Part shown: positions 6,978 through 15,333 of the stretch, piece after piece
How positions within the stretch are numbered: the stretch's first letter is position 1
How the letters are laid out: every line of letters starts with the position of its first letter
Source: a virus
Strand: one strand, 5' to 3'
IMG/VR virus record: IMGVR_UViG_3300032241_000649
Location: 24,723-88,722 of that record
Length of the DNA: 64,000 nt
The notes under the pieces: model-generated
Told to the model about the DNA's origin: nothing
The model's input: the letters and a program-made list of their open reading frames with translations, nothing else
Database searches by the model: none
Made by a program: the position numbers and the translations under genes

Positions 6978-7115
6978 TTAGGCCTTGTCTTCGTCCTCTT
7001 CTAGGATCAAATCATCAATGTCCTCAAGGTCTTCGTCATCGAAGTCATACTCCTCAAAGTCATCCTCAAAGTCCTCGTCGAATAGGTCTGGATCTAGGTC
7101 TGTAAAGTCGTCCAT
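6978..7115 (-). CDS. highly acidic miniprotein
   Basis: 45 residues, more than half Asp or Glu (for example FDEDFEDDFEEYDFDDEDLE). Preceded by AAGGAG and starting 9 bases after the RNR stop, so it is the last gene of the RNR transcript. Such acidic proteins may mimic DNA or bind metal or basic partners. Nothing specific is recognised. Confidence 0.6.
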   Translation of the reverse strand: MDDFTDLDPDLFDEDFEDDFEEYDFDDEDLEDIDDLILEEDEDKA

Positions 7116-7124
7116 ATCTTCTCC

Positions 7125-9155
7125 TTAGATATTGTCCTTAATTAATTTAACCTCGCATGCATCGGTCGTGCAGTAGGCTTCACCAATGGCTTCCGAACCG
7201 AGTCCTTCATAGATACCACTGAAGTCAATTGGAAACAGTGTCATCCGTCCGTTCTCGTACTCATCTTCTGTACTTTGGGTGTATGGCATTTGTTGATAGC
7301 TATTCGGATCCATCGGTAGGAATGATACAGTCTTAAGTTGTCCATCGTACATGTGAAGTGCTGTGCCGATTGCTTTCGCTTCAGTTTCAGGATCAAAGCT
7401 GATCGTTACACTTACAGAGTTGTCAGACCAATAACGCTGTGCAGTTGCAGCAATTGCCATCTTCTCATAGATAGATACTTCTCTTTCAGAACGTAAAGCA
7501 TCACTCATAATTGGGAAATACACCACTGAAGTTGTATCAGGAGATTCAAGCGCAGGTTCAATACGATAGTTAGCCATCTTAAACAATGGAAGCATCGCAT
7601 CATTATTAGAGAAGCGGATTGTACGCAAGAAGAACTTACCGCCTGGAGTCCAGTGAACTCCTGGTGACTCTCCTGCAAGAATAGAAACTGTGCCGGATGG
7701 CTTTACAGTTGTGGTCTTGATAGACTCACGAATACCTAACCATTCAGAGTAAGACTTGTCGTAAGCCTGAATAGTCTTGTAGCCCTCATCCATCCACTCA
7801 CGCAGAGTTGGAAGCCCCTTACTGTCTGCAAAGTTTGCAACACCTGACATTGATGTACCGATACGGCGATTACGCTGCATGATTGCATTTGTCTCTTCCC
7901 AGTGAGTTGGGAGAAGGGTTACAGTCTTAGCATAGAGATAAGCGAATTTGAGCGTACGCTTGTAGTCATCTAGGTCTGTATGACGATTGAGATAAGTCTC
8001 TACGAGAGTACAGCACTCCATTGATTCTAGAGACTGCTCAGCACATGGGTTGTAGCCAGCTGCACGCCAGTCTTTGTTGTTGATTGGGTCAGCTAGACGA
8101 CCGTACTTACGGGTTACATCCATCCAGACCACGCCTGGCTCCCCATTACGAGAGATACCATCAATGATCTTAGAGAGATCTGTACCTACATAAGCCTCGA
8201 CTGAGTTGTTGGACATCCAACCCCAGCCAGGAGCAGCAGGGTCGTAGGAGTTACGCTCAGGAAATACCGCCGGATTCTTAAGGTTCAAAAACTCATCATC
8301 ATCTAGGCGACCAATAAGCAACTCGGCAGAACGACGAACATTGCCTGACACCACGCACACCCCAATTAGGTTGCCGATGTCTGCGATGTCCTTGCGAGTA
8401 ATCTTTTCTCCTGCGCGACCGTTAAAGATCTTAGAGATGTAGTCGTGTAGCTTGATTAGGGGTTCTGCTCCGGCAGCTGTTCCTCCAAAGGTTTTGATTG
8501 GGGTTCCTGCTGGGCGGATTTCATCGTAACGAAATGCTGGAGCCTTTGTATCTGCTCGTAGGTAAGCATTGATGAGAGCCGAGGTTGATTCGACCCACCC
8601 TTCTCTGGTGTCTGGGATGACATATTCATCGCCCTTCTGTGGTTCGTAGATTGTGAAGTCTTTGTCTGCGCCCTTATCGTCAAAGCCAACTCCTACTCCC
8701 AGCATAGAGGCTTCCATAAGGAAAGCAAACGGCTTAGCCGGATCTAGCTTGGTCATAGAGCTTGTAGATACGAAAGAACAATTTTGTAGGGCGGCTGAGT
8801 TACGCTGGGTATTAACGATGTCTGTTCCCATTACCCATAGGCCTCGACCCGGTGGTGTCCACTTCAATTCAAATAGACGTTGGAATGCTTCCTTAGCCGA
8901 GGATTGAGCCTTGGCGTCATTCCAGGGAAGACGGTTCTGCTTGGCGTGGTCTTTTTGTAGGGAGTACATGCCGTTGATAACACGCTCACATACCTCAACC
9001 CAAGTCTCCTTGGTTCCATCCTCTTTAAGACGAGAGTAGGTTCTTAAGAAGATAATCTCACCTACAGAGTTACCCGCTGCATCTTTATATCCCCATGGAA
9101 CGGTCTTCTCTTTGTACGAGCTTACAAAATCTTCGGTGAGTTTAAAGGAAAACAA
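7125..9155 (-). CDS. nrdJ: class II (adenosylcobalamin-dependent) ribonucleoside-triphosphate reductase
   Basis: 676 residues, related to the monomeric Lactobacillus-type RTPR. It converts ribonucleoside triphosphates to dNTPs using adenosylcobalamin. Visible residues: C126 (ALQNCSF) and C382 for the active-site disulfide, thiyl-radical C371 in NPCAEQS (the 371/382 spacing equals 408/419 of the known enzyme), and the C-terminal reductant pair C662-x4-C667 (CTTDAC). The frame has no ATG near the N-terminus; TTG 9155 is the likely start behind GAGAG. The phage therefore depends on host or environmental B12. No separate class I subunits are present. Confidence 0.92.
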   Translation of the reverse strand: MFSFKLTEDFVSSYKEKTVPWGYKDAAGNSVGEIIFLRTYSRLKEDGTKETWVEVCERVINGMYSLQKDHAKQNRLPWNDAKAQSSAKEAFQRLFELKWTPPGRGLWVMGTDIVNTQRNSAALQNCSFVSTSSMTKLDPAKPFAFLMEASMLGVGVGFDDKGADKDFTIYEPQKGDEYVIPDTREGWVESTSALINAYLRADTKAPAFRYDEIRPAGTPIKTFGGTAAGAEPLIKLHDYISKIFNGRAGEKITRKDIADIGNLIGVCVVSGNVRRSAELLIGRLDDDEFLNLKNPAVFPERNSYDPAAPGWGWMSNNSVEAYVGTDLSKIIDGISRNGEPGVVWMDVTRKYGRLADPINNKDWRAAGYNPCAEQSLESMECCTLVETYLNRHTDLDDYKRTLKFAYLYAKTVTLLPTHWEETNAIMQRNRRIGTSMSGVANFADSKGLPTLREWMDEGYKTIQAYDKSYSEWLGIRESIKTTTVKPSGTVSILAGESPGVHWTPGGKFFLRTIRFSNNDAMLPLFKMANYRIEPALESPDTTSVVYFPIMSDALRSEREVSIYEKMAIAATAQRYWSDNSVSVTISFDPETEAKAIGTALHMYDGQLKTVSFLPMDPNSYQQMPYTQSTEDEYENGRMTLFPIDFSGIYEGLGSEAIGEAYCTTDACEVKLIKDNI

Positions 9156-9203
9156 AATACACTCTCATTTCTAATATGAAGTCACTGTTATCAGGTAAAG
9201 CCA

Positions 9204-9225
9204 GGATAGCGGGGAAGAGCTATCC
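9204..9225 (-). other. hairpin at the end of the TGT-like gene
   Basis: GGATAGC / GCTATCC (7 bp, 8-base loop) overlaps the TAG of the TGT-like gene and precedes the RNR leader. There is no clear U-run on the - strand, so it may act as a 3' stabiliser rather than a terminator. Confidence 0.4.
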
Positions 9226-10716
9226 TTCTAAGTTGTCATTGATTATTCTAGCAGATTCACCCTCGCTGAGTCCAGTTGGGAGCTCACGTAAAGTGTTTGC
9301 TTTATCACCAAAGAGGGCTGACATTACACCGCCAGAGGTTTGACGCTCTACGGTCATGCGAACAAACTCCTTGTTCTCTTCCATCTTCTTGACTTCTCCT
9401 ATGATCTTAAAGAGACGGTCAATCTCTTGCCCGGTATTTGGATCCGGGTATCCACCGTTCAATTCTTCAGCAAAACGTGCAAAAGCGACCCTAGCGCCCT
9501 GCATTTCTATAATTGCGTTGAGCAAACTCTTCAGCTGGTCTTTAGTCTTAATCTCTACTGGTAGGTTAAATGAGCAGGCGCTGTTAGGAGTAAAGGCCGG
9601 GCAATTTGATGCTACGAAGCAGGTGTTGCATTGACGGAAGGAAGTCTGGGTGCTTGTAATGATTGGAACATCTGAAATAACATCCCGTCCAAGCTCATCT
9701 TTTTCCATTACAGTCTTAGAAGTTACTCCGAAAACTGGGAGTGTGTAGGTCTCTTTAGGAGGCTTTAGCTTAAAATCTTTCCGCACCTCAACGTCCCTCT
9801 TATCAGGATCTGGACCCATCGTTTCCGCAGAACCTGGGTCATCTATATCCGCACTGTTATCAGATAACAGTGGCTCAGGAACCACTCTAAGATGAGAAGC
9901 CTTTGAATTTAGAGAATTCTCAAGCTGCAGGTATGACCAAATAGCTAGCTTAGTAACTTCATTACTATCATCATTGAGAATCTTGTCAAAGTCCAGACCA
10001 GCTTTCTGGATCACAGCTTTATACCGTGGACGAGCTTGATCCTTCATCTTCTTCTGGTAGCGAACCAGACGGGTGCCATCCCAGACAATAGTCTCCCCTC
10101 TCATCATTGGGCTAAGCCATGAGAGAGTGCTGGCAGAAGTCAGAGGTACTGAGCGAAGGTTATCGGGCCGGGCACAGGCAATTCCATGAAATTGTACTTC
10201 AGGGAACTCCTGTAGGATAGCCCTAGAACGGGCTGCAAGGCTGGTGTCGTCCTCGATTGACTCTCCGAGGATAGCGATGTTGGTGTAGCGCTGAGCAAGG
10301 CTGTGAAGGGCAATGTGACCCGTTTCCTGGTGCCATACTGCGGCAAATTTATCAAGCCCAAACTCTTCCCAAAAGGTGCGACGCTCATGATTGATCCAGT
10401 TCTGACCTAGAGCTTTTATATCTAGCTCTGTAGCCATGTGGATTCTATCCTCATTGAGAAGGAGCCAGTCCTGATAGTCAGCTGCGTACTCTTCCAGCTC
10501 GCGCTGTGTCAGGTTGAGGTCATTGAGCTGATGGCCGCCACCATCAACGTAGACCTTTACATCTTCAGGGAACCTCTCTGATAATAGATAGGGTTTAGAT
10601 TTAGGTAGGCCACGCTTCACTAACCGGTAGTAATTTACCCCGACATGCTTTACCCCGGCGTTTACCAACAGGAGACGGTGTGATGGAACCTCTCCACCTA
10701 GGAATACTATGTTCAT
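9220..10716 (-). CDS. TGT/DpdA-like (queuine tRNA-ribosyltransferase fold) protein with Cys-cluster extension
   Basis: 498 residues. N-terminal half: VYVDGGGHQLND (D58) corresponds to the DSGGFQ substrate motif of tRNA-guanine transglycosylases. Then come an IAILGES strand, and FHGIACARPDNLRSVPLTSASTLSW-type segments that mirror the 'HGFG...SVDSTSW' part of TGT barrels. This fold is also used by phage DpdA, which inserts 7-deazaguanines into DNA. The C-terminal half carries C363-x2-C366-x5-C372-x8-C381, a possible Fe-S or Zn cluster unlike the normal TGT zinc site. No preQ0 synthesis genes are in the window. It overlaps the upstream HAD-like gene by ATGA. tRNA or DNA target is undecided. Confidence 0.55.
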   Translation of the reverse strand: MNIVFLGGEVPSHRLLLVNAGVKHVGVNYYRLVKRGLPKSKPYLLSERFPEDVKVYVDGGGHQLNDLNLTQRELEEYAADYQDWLLLNEDRIHMATELDIKALGQNWINHERRTFWEEFGLDKFAAVWHQETGHIALHSLAQRYTNIAILGESIEDDTSLAARSRAILQEFPEVQFHGIACARPDNLRSVPLTSASTLSWLSPMMRGETIVWDGTRLVRYQKKMKDQARPRYKAVIQKAGLDFDKILNDDSNEVTKLAIWSYLQLENSLNSKASHLRVVPEPLLSDNSADIDDPGSAETMGPDPDKRDVEVRKDFKLKPPKETYTLPVFGVTSKTVMEKDELGRDVISDVPIITSTQTSFRQCNTCFVASNCPAFTPNSACSFNLPVEIKTKDQLKSLLNAIIEMQGARVAFARFAEELNGGYPDPNTGQEIDRLFKIIGEVKKMEENKEFVRMTVERQTSGGVMSALFGDKANTLRELPTGLSEGESARIINDNLEG

Positions 10717-11177
10717 TCATATCTCTTAACTGAGCTACCAAGCTCTGCGTCTAGTAGGGCGAGCTTCTGGCGTTCTACCTCGTTTACCACGTCTTCCCAT
10801 GGCTTAACAACTCTCTTAGTTCTAACAAACTTAGGGGCTGCAAATAGTAGTGCTGTTACACCCATAGCTACAGCTTCAGCACAGCGATCAGCATCTGGGT
10901 CTACAAATAAATCTACCCGGCCGCCATTCATAGCTACAGAAAGCTGGCGGGAACGTAGATCTTGGCCCTCAAAGAAGTATCTATTATCATAGACATCTCC
11001 ATGTCCCATTATTAGGTGGGAGCGAAGCCAATGTTCTGTTTTAGCCTGTGATAGATCAGAGCAGATTACAACACGATAGCTGCCTGCGAGTATGCGAAAT
11101 AAACGAATGCCCTCAGGGATTGGATCCCCGACCTCCGTCATAAGTACGCCTTCTAATGCAACGAGTGCTGTAGCCAT
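10713..11177 (-). CDS. HAD-superfamily-like protein
   Basis: 154 residues. The start VALEGVLMTEVGDPIPEG resembles HAD motif I (DxDGxL), but the nucleophile position reads E, so phosphatase activity is doubtful. VVICSDLSQ fits motif II and VDPDADRCAEAVAMGV fits motif IV. It overlaps the TGT-like gene (ATGA), which suggests a linked function, possibly nucleotide or base processing. The C-terminus is a charged helix. Confidence 0.5.
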   Translation of the reverse strand: MATALVALEGVLMTEVGDPIPEGIRLFRILAGSYRVVICSDLSQAKTEHWLRSHLIMGHGDVYDNRYFFEGQDLRSRQLSVAMNGGRVDLFVDPDADRCAEAVAMGVTALLFAAPKFVRTKRVVKPWEDVVNEVERQKLALLDAELGSSVKRYE

Positions 11178-11190
11178 TTTATCCTCTTAG

Positions 11191-11301
11191 TTATTGGTAC
11201 TTCTTCTCTGCCTTCTCCTGCTTTGCTGCACGCTTCTCTTTAAGACTCATCTTGGGCTCTTTCTTAGTATTAGCATTGCCCTTTTGTTCTTTATTTGCCA
11301 C
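11191..11301 (-). CDS. tiny Lys-rich protein
   Basis: 36 residues from GTG 11301 with AGGAGA eight bases upstream; it overlaps the end of the preceding gene by 11 bases. Composition is highly basic and helical (SLKEKRAAKQEKAEKKYQ). Probably nucleic-acid binding, or an unstructured peptide. Confidence 0.45.
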   Translation of the reverse strand: MANKEQKGNANTKKEPKMSLKEKRAAKQEKAEKKYQ

Positions 11302-12208
11302 GAAGTGTTCTCCTAATCAGTGTGTTCGTATCGGGTAATTCTACTCCATAAGTCTGAAGTTGCTGATTGCGGTCAGCCTGTGTCTTCATATCTTTTAATG
11401 CTCTTAGAGCCTGTACGGCCCCAGATTTCTTTCCAGCCTGCCAACGGTAGTTGTTATAATCAGAGTAGCCACTACCTTGTTTGCTGAATGCTAGATGACG
11501 TGACTCATGTATATCATCATAGAAAGCAACTGCCTGCTCTATAGCAAGTCTTAGTTTACGCTCAGCATTAGAACGATAAGCAGGATTGTTTGTATTCCTA
11601 ATCTCATTTATGGCAGAGTCATACTTGTTTAGCATATCTACTGCGGTGTCATGATCACGCTGTGTGTTTTGTTCCCAAGAACGGCTATAGGGTAGCTGCG
11701 GATTCATCTCTGGTTTTACTGTCCATGCATCGGCAGTAAGATCATAGGCAGCATACGGATTAATATCTCTTATATCTGATTGAGGGTTAACATAGTATGT
11801 AAGCTCGTAGCCTTCCCAGTTACGGGTATTTGGCATTAGATCATGATTAAAACCCTCATTGAGTTCTTTAGAAATCTCAACATCAGAAAACCCTACATAC
11901 TCTTGGTTGCTCTGACGAAAGAGAACATAATCAATACCTACTAGGCAATCAAGATCACCCGGTTCACGTGCAGCCTCCCATTGATAAGAGACGCCTGAAC
12001 CTGCAAGCCATACATGGGCCCATTGATGAGGATTAGAAAATCTAGTAGCTAGGTGATCAAATAGAAGCGTGAGTACGCCTGAGCGTACCCACGGTTTAAT
12101 ATGATCTCCCTGAAATAGATTGGGATCTAGTTCGGAAGAAGGCGCACTGAAATACGAAGTAGACCCAGGTGTTATCCTAGGTGTGTTCCCAAATCCTGTG
12201 TAATCCAT
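11291..12208 (-). CDS. nucleotidyltransferase-like protein
   Basis: 305 residues from ATG 12208 (a TTG at 12229 is the alternative start). WLAGSGVSYQWEAAREPGD followed by DLDCLVGIDYVLF resembles the GS...DxD core of pol-beta-type nucleotidyltransferases, with D-L-D as the metal ligands. The C-terminal half is helical and ends with a basic tail (RRTLRGK). Substrate unknown; such actinophage proteins are annotated only by fold. Confidence 0.5.
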   Translation of the reverse strand: MDYTGFGNTPRITPGSTSYFSAPSSELDPNLFQGDHIKPWVRSGVLTLLFDHLATRFSNPHQWAHVWLAGSGVSYQWEAAREPGDLDCLVGIDYVLFRQSNQEYVGFSDVEISKELNEGFNHDLMPNTRNWEGYELTYYVNPQSDIRDINPYAAYDLTADAWTVKPEMNPQLPYSRSWEQNTQRDHDTAVDMLNKYDSAINEIRNTNNPAYRSNAERKLRLAIEQAVAFYDDIHESRHLAFSKQGSGYSDYNNYRWQAGKKSGAVQALRALKDMKTQADRNQQLQTYGVELPDTNTLIRRTLRGK

Positions 12209-12263
12209 ACCCGTATTCTTCCATCCCAATCGTCATTACGTCTCGGCTTGGTGAGTATGAATA

Positions 12264-12530
12264 TTAAGCGCTAGGTTGAGCCTCTGAAGCCTGTAGGCGC
12301 AAAACTGTATATTCAGCAGCTGCTTGTGCCTGAAGATCCATAAGAATCTCTGACATATAGCGGCGTACCTCTACCAATGTAGATTCACGTTCTACTGGAA
12401 TAATAAAGATTGATGGGTCCTTTTCAATGAACACATTACCATCTTCTGCAACAAGAATAGCAAAACCGTACTTAAGAGTAGGTAGAGCCGGTGCTGTAGG
12501 CGTGTCTGTGGTTGTTGTCTCGTCTGTCAT
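12264..12530 (-). CDS. hypothetical protein
   Basis: 88 residues. A Thr/Pro-rich N-terminal stretch (ETTTTDTPTAPALPT) leads to a small domain of beta strands and a helix (RRYMSEILMDLQAQAAAEYTV). No family recognised. First of a long - strand series of small unknown proteins. Confidence 0.6.
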   Translation of the reverse strand: MTDETTTTDTPTAPALPTLKYGFAILVAEDGNVFIEKDPSIFIIPVERESTLVEVRRYMSEILMDLQAQAAAEYTVLRLQASEAQPSA

Positions 12531-12538
12531 TATATATC

Positions 12539-13123
12539 CTATTCGTATAGTCCCATTTTTTTACGGTTTTGTTCTACTACAAACGTCTTAGCAGGGCAGA
12601 AATCACATAGGTACACTTTAGTACTGTTAGCTTTTGCTGCACTTTCTAAGCCTAGTTCTTTACGCATAGCTGCAGTGCTCTTTGGCACTAAGCGTTTGCT
12701 TTCAATCTTCCAATCATAACAGCCCTCAACAGGACGTAGGTGGAGGTTAAAACACTTCATTGCATCGTCATAGAAAACTGCTTTAGTGGTGTAATAATCT
12801 GGGTCAATGTCAGCAAGACCTCCACCTACCTTATTACGTAGGTTCTCAATGATTTGCTTACGCACCTCAGGACGGGAGTAGAGTTTTACTCCCACTTTAG
12901 ATAGGAAGCCAGTATGTGGAATACCTGCAGATTCATGGCGATCAATCAATACCTGAAGTGTTACGTCATCATCTGGATGACCTTCATAGTCTGGAAGCTC
13001 GTCAATGCTTTTACAGTTGTAGCAATAGAGCAGACGAATCTTAGGACCATCGTCCTTGATCTCTGTGTATGTTCCTTCATCAGCGGGGCCAGCTTCGCCT
13101 TGTCCTAAAATTGGGACGCCCAT
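12539..13123 (-). CDS. zinc-ribbon-like hypothetical protein
   Basis: 194 residues with CYNC (C34, C37) near the N-terminus and CDFCPAKTFV near the C-terminus, two CxxC knuckles far apart in sequence. The central part is mixed alpha/beta. Preceded by AGGAGGAG and a promoter at 13142-13169, so it begins a transcript unit. Function unknown. Confidence 0.65.
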   Translation of the reverse strand: MGVPILGQGEAGPADEGTYTEIKDDGPKIRLLYCYNCKSIDELPDYEGHPDDDVTLQVLIDRHESAGIPHTGFLSKVGVKLYSRPEVRKQIIENLRNKVGGGLADIDPDYYTTKAVFYDDAMKCFNLHLRPVEGCYDWKIESKRLVPKSTAAMRKELGLESAAKANSTKVYLCDFCPAKTFVVEQNRKKMGLYE

Positions 13124-13141
13124 AGTGCTCCTCCTAATATC

Positions 13142-13169
13142 CTTATACTCTTATTATACTATATTTCAA
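13142..13169 (-). promoter_or_regulatory. promoter TTGAAA-N16-TATAAG on the - strand
   Basis: Reading the - strand, TTGAAA (13169-13164) is followed by 16 bases and TATAAG (13147-13142), then the AGGAGGAG SD of the gene starting at 13123. A second TATAAT lies inside the spacer. It lies in a 55-base A+T-rich gap. Confidence 0.55.
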
Positions 13170-13178
13170 CAGGTAATG

Positions 13179-14153
13179 CTACTCCTGAGCCCCAATGTTA
13201 CGAACTCTATGAGTGCTACTAGCGGATGGCGCTTCGGAACCCATTATGGATTCAGTTTCAGAGAATGTGTCAGTAATAGGCGCACCTTCTCCACGAATAT
13301 CACCAATGCGTTGTTTCTTAGGCTTAGTAATTGGAGACTTTAAATCTCTGCGGTGTTTTGCAAATGCTAACGGCAGATATTTACCTGCAGTATGGGTGTC
13401 AAGACCTTGGCGTCCGGCTTCTTCATGATAAGCCTCCATGTGGATCTCGCCATTCCCTATTTTAAGAGAGTGCTTGAGAGCTGCGGTAGCTTTTGTCATA
13501 TATTCTTCATGATTTGGCCCTGGATTGCGTCCCCCGATAATTTCAGCTCTACGAAGGGTAGTTCCAGCTGCTTCATGTGATTTTTGTGAGCGCTCTGCAG
13601 CTTCAAGCCATGCACTGGTTTCTTTATCAGCTTTTGTTAAACCAAGTCTTCCTTTGGTTTCTACAGCGGTATCAACTTTTTCATCTGAAGTTGGACGACG
13701 TCCTGGTCCTTGTACTACAATCTCTTGTCCAGTAGCTCTGTGGATAGCACCAGCATCACGAGCACGACCCTTAGTTTCAGCTTGGGCAATTTGTGTGCGG
13801 ATCTTTGCATGCTGTGCTGGATCTGACCCTAAGATCTCTGGCATACGTTCCATCTTAGAAGAATCGTTCTTTATCTTGTTCCAGCATGTTGAGCACATTG
13901 GAGTAGGACGATCTCCGCCAGCTAATGTAGGTGCAGCAACCGCTCCTCTTTTAGAGTGTGCGCTTGAATTACGGCATGTCAATAGATCAGACTTCCCACC
14001 CATATTTTTATTAGTGGAATAGCTGCTTAAATCTTCTGGTGCTTGGTACTCTCCTGCAACATCAACAGTACTAATGCGGAGTGTGTTAGCACCCTTTTTT
14101 GTTATTGATGTGCCTGTAGGGTCCATGCCCTCGATGCCAGTGTTTTTGGCCAT
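13179..14153 (-). CDS. largely disordered protein with zinc knuckle
   Basis: 324 residues, rich in Gly, Thr, Ser, Lys and Ala, with few hydrophobic cores. LTCRNSSAH and MCSTCWNKIK near residues 60-90 could bind Zn. The rest shows helical stretches (ETSAWLEAAERSQKSHEAAG). A 165-codon open frame on the opposite strand is only a shadow of this biased sequence. May be a virion-associated or nucleic-acid-packaging protein; not recognised. Confidence 0.6.
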   Translation of the reverse strand: MAKNTGIEGMDPTGTSITKKGANTLRISTVDVAGEYQAPEDLSSYSTNKNMGGKSDLLTCRNSSAHSKRGAVAAPTLAGGDRPTPMCSTCWNKIKNDSSKMERMPEILGSDPAQHAKIRTQIAQAETKGRARDAGAIHRATGQEIVVQGPGRRPTSDEKVDTAVETKGRLGLTKADKETSAWLEAAERSQKSHEAAGTTLRRAEIIGGRNPGPNHEEYMTKATAALKHSLKIGNGEIHMEAYHEEAGRQGLDTHTAGKYLPLAFAKHRRDLKSPITKPKKQRIGDIRGEGAPITDTFSETESIMGSEAPSASSTHRVRNIGAQE

Positions 14154-14177
14154 GATACTGGCTCCCTATCTATTATC

Positions 14178-14459
14178 TTAGTAGGTGCCCAACATCTTGT
14201 TGTTAGAGATATCAGCTACAGGCATTGGTGAGCGCTTACGTGAAGACGCATCAGCTTTACCTGGCTCTACTTTGCTAGGAGCTTCTTGATCAATAAAATC
14301 ATAGTTCCAGTATGGATGTAGTGCACGGCGGTTAGCAAGTGTAATATCCTCGCCCATACCTGGATCTACTGTACGGTTTGGAGCAACCTTACGGTACTTG
14401 CCATCTGTTGAACCTTCTGATAGGCTCTCGTTAAGAGAACGTGATTCGTTAACTGCCAT
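14178..14459 (-). CDS. hypothetical protein
   Basis: 93 residues, Ser/Arg/Pro-rich and probably disordered (ESRSLNESLSEGSTDGKYRK, then NRRALHPYWNYDF). It starts in a TAATG overlap with the preceding tiny gene. Function unknown; similar composition to the neighbours at 13179, 15330 and 15989. Confidence 0.6.
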   Translation of the reverse strand: MAVNESRSLNESLSEGSTDGKYRKVAPNRTVDPGMGEDITLANRRALHPYWNYDFIDQEAPSKVEPGKADASSRKRSPMPVADISNNKMLGTY

Positions 14460-14611
14460 TAGTCCTTGTCCTTTTCTTGATCATATAGAGTACCAGCGTG
14501 TCCAGGCTTTACATGATCAACAACTTTAACATGGCCCTTACCTGCACTTGGTGACCATTCTTTAGCACGGAATGCTTCAACCTTCTTACGTGGACGTATT
14601 GAAAGTCTCAT
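14459..14611 (-). CDS. tiny basic protein
   Basis: 50 residues (RLSIRPRKKVEAFRAKEW, then a GKGHVKVVDHVKPGH segment), basic at the N-terminus and acidic at the end (QEKDKD). Coupled on both sides by TAATG overlaps. No family recognised. Confidence 0.55.
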   Translation of the reverse strand: MRLSIRPRKKVEAFRAKEWSPSAGKGHVKVVDHVKPGHAGTLYDQEKDKD

Positions 14612-14769
14612 TACTTTGCCTTCTTTCCTGGAGTCTTCTTGGCTGCAGGTTTAACTGCGGCCTTTGCTTTTAATTCTTCTCTAATCTTCTGTTCTGAGGT
14701 CTTTGCCTTAAGTGGCTTTACCACATACTTAGCCGGAGCTCCGTCTGGGGTCTTAATCTTGTTAGCCAT
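14611..14769 (-). CDS. tiny Lys/Ala-rich protein
   Basis: 52 residues with a histone-tail-like C-terminus (AAVKPAAKKTPGKKAK), consistent with DNA compaction or non-specific nucleic-acid binding. It starts after the promoter candidate at 14776-14804 and is linked to the next gene by TAATG. Confidence 0.55.
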   Translation of the reverse strand: MANKIKTPDGAPAKYVVKPLKAKTSEQKIREELKAKAAVKPAAKKTPGKKAK

Positions 14770-14775
14770 GGTGTA

Positions 14776-14804
14776 AGTATCTCCCTAATTATCTGTACTG
14801 TCAA
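14776..14804 (-). promoter_or_regulatory. candidate promoter TTGACA-N17-GATACT on the - strand
   Basis: TTGACA (14804-14799), a 17-base spacer and GATACT (14781-14776) precede the Lys/Ala-rich gene. Predicted transcription start is at or next to ATG 14769, implying a leaderless or near-leaderless transcript; an AGGGAG in the spacer could otherwise serve as a distant SD. Confidence 0.35.
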
Positions 14805-14806
14805 GC

Positions 14807-14974
14807 CTATCCGGCCATACGATTTTTTGTATGGTACTCATACTGCTTATTGCGGCAGTCTGGGCATAGTTTACCACCGGCATACATAACCTCCAAGGGG
14901 GTCATAATGCGGTCGCACTTAGTGCACTGGACACTACCATCATAGATAGTCTCAGTAGTGATCTGATCTTTCAT
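14807..14974 (-). CDS. small zinc-ribbon protein
   Basis: 55 residues with two CxxC knuckles (QCTKCDR at 17-20, LCPDCRN at 37-40), a classic four-Cys zinc ribbon. Starts in an ATGA overlap with the preceding gene. Possibly a nucleic-acid or protein-binding adaptor. No family beyond the ribbon. Confidence 0.6.
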   Translation of the reverse strand: MKDQITTETIYDGSVQCTKCDRIMTPLEVMYAGGKLCPDCRNKQYEYHTKNRMAG

Positions 14975-15333
14975 GCGAAGCTAGATCCCTGAGCATTACG
15001 AGAGGTGCCTTCGTAGCTACCAGGAGTCTGAGTGAAGTCAACACGGGTTGGCTGGAACTCCTCATTGACATCCATGACGTCTAGGATACCTAGTTCACGG
15101 GTGCGATATCCAAAACGAGGTGGGAACAGGACAATGTTTGGCATAGGTGGGCGAACTAAATCTGGGAGTAGCTGTGCTGGCATTGTTACAGATTTAAGTG
15201 CGCGGGCCATATTTGCCTCTTGCATATTAGCAAATGGTCCCATAAAGTCATAGCGAAGTAGATTTGGCTCTGGCTCTTCACCAACGATGCCACGTCCCTT
15301 ACTATGATCATAGACGCCGTCTTGATTCATCAT
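14971..15333 (-). CDS. hypothetical protein
   Basis: 120 residues. Proline-rich central part (PAQLLPDLVRPPMPNIVLFP) and a disordered C-terminus (TSRNAQGSSFA). Coupled by ATGA overlaps on both sides, placing it in the 14-16.5 kb unknown operon. No motif recognised. Confidence 0.6.
   Translation of the reverse strand: MMNQDGVYDHSKGRGIVGEEPEPNLLRYDFMGPFANMQEANMARALKSVTMPAQLLPDLVRPPMPNIVLFPPRFGYRTRELGILDVMDVNEEFQPTRVDFTQTPGSYEGTSRNAQGSSFA

Noticed and set aside
13525-14022. Long (165-codon) open frame on the + strand
   Set aside because: It is antisense to the disordered - strand gene at 13179-14153, has no SD or promoter, and its Ser/Ala/Arg-rich sequence mirrors the bias of that gene.
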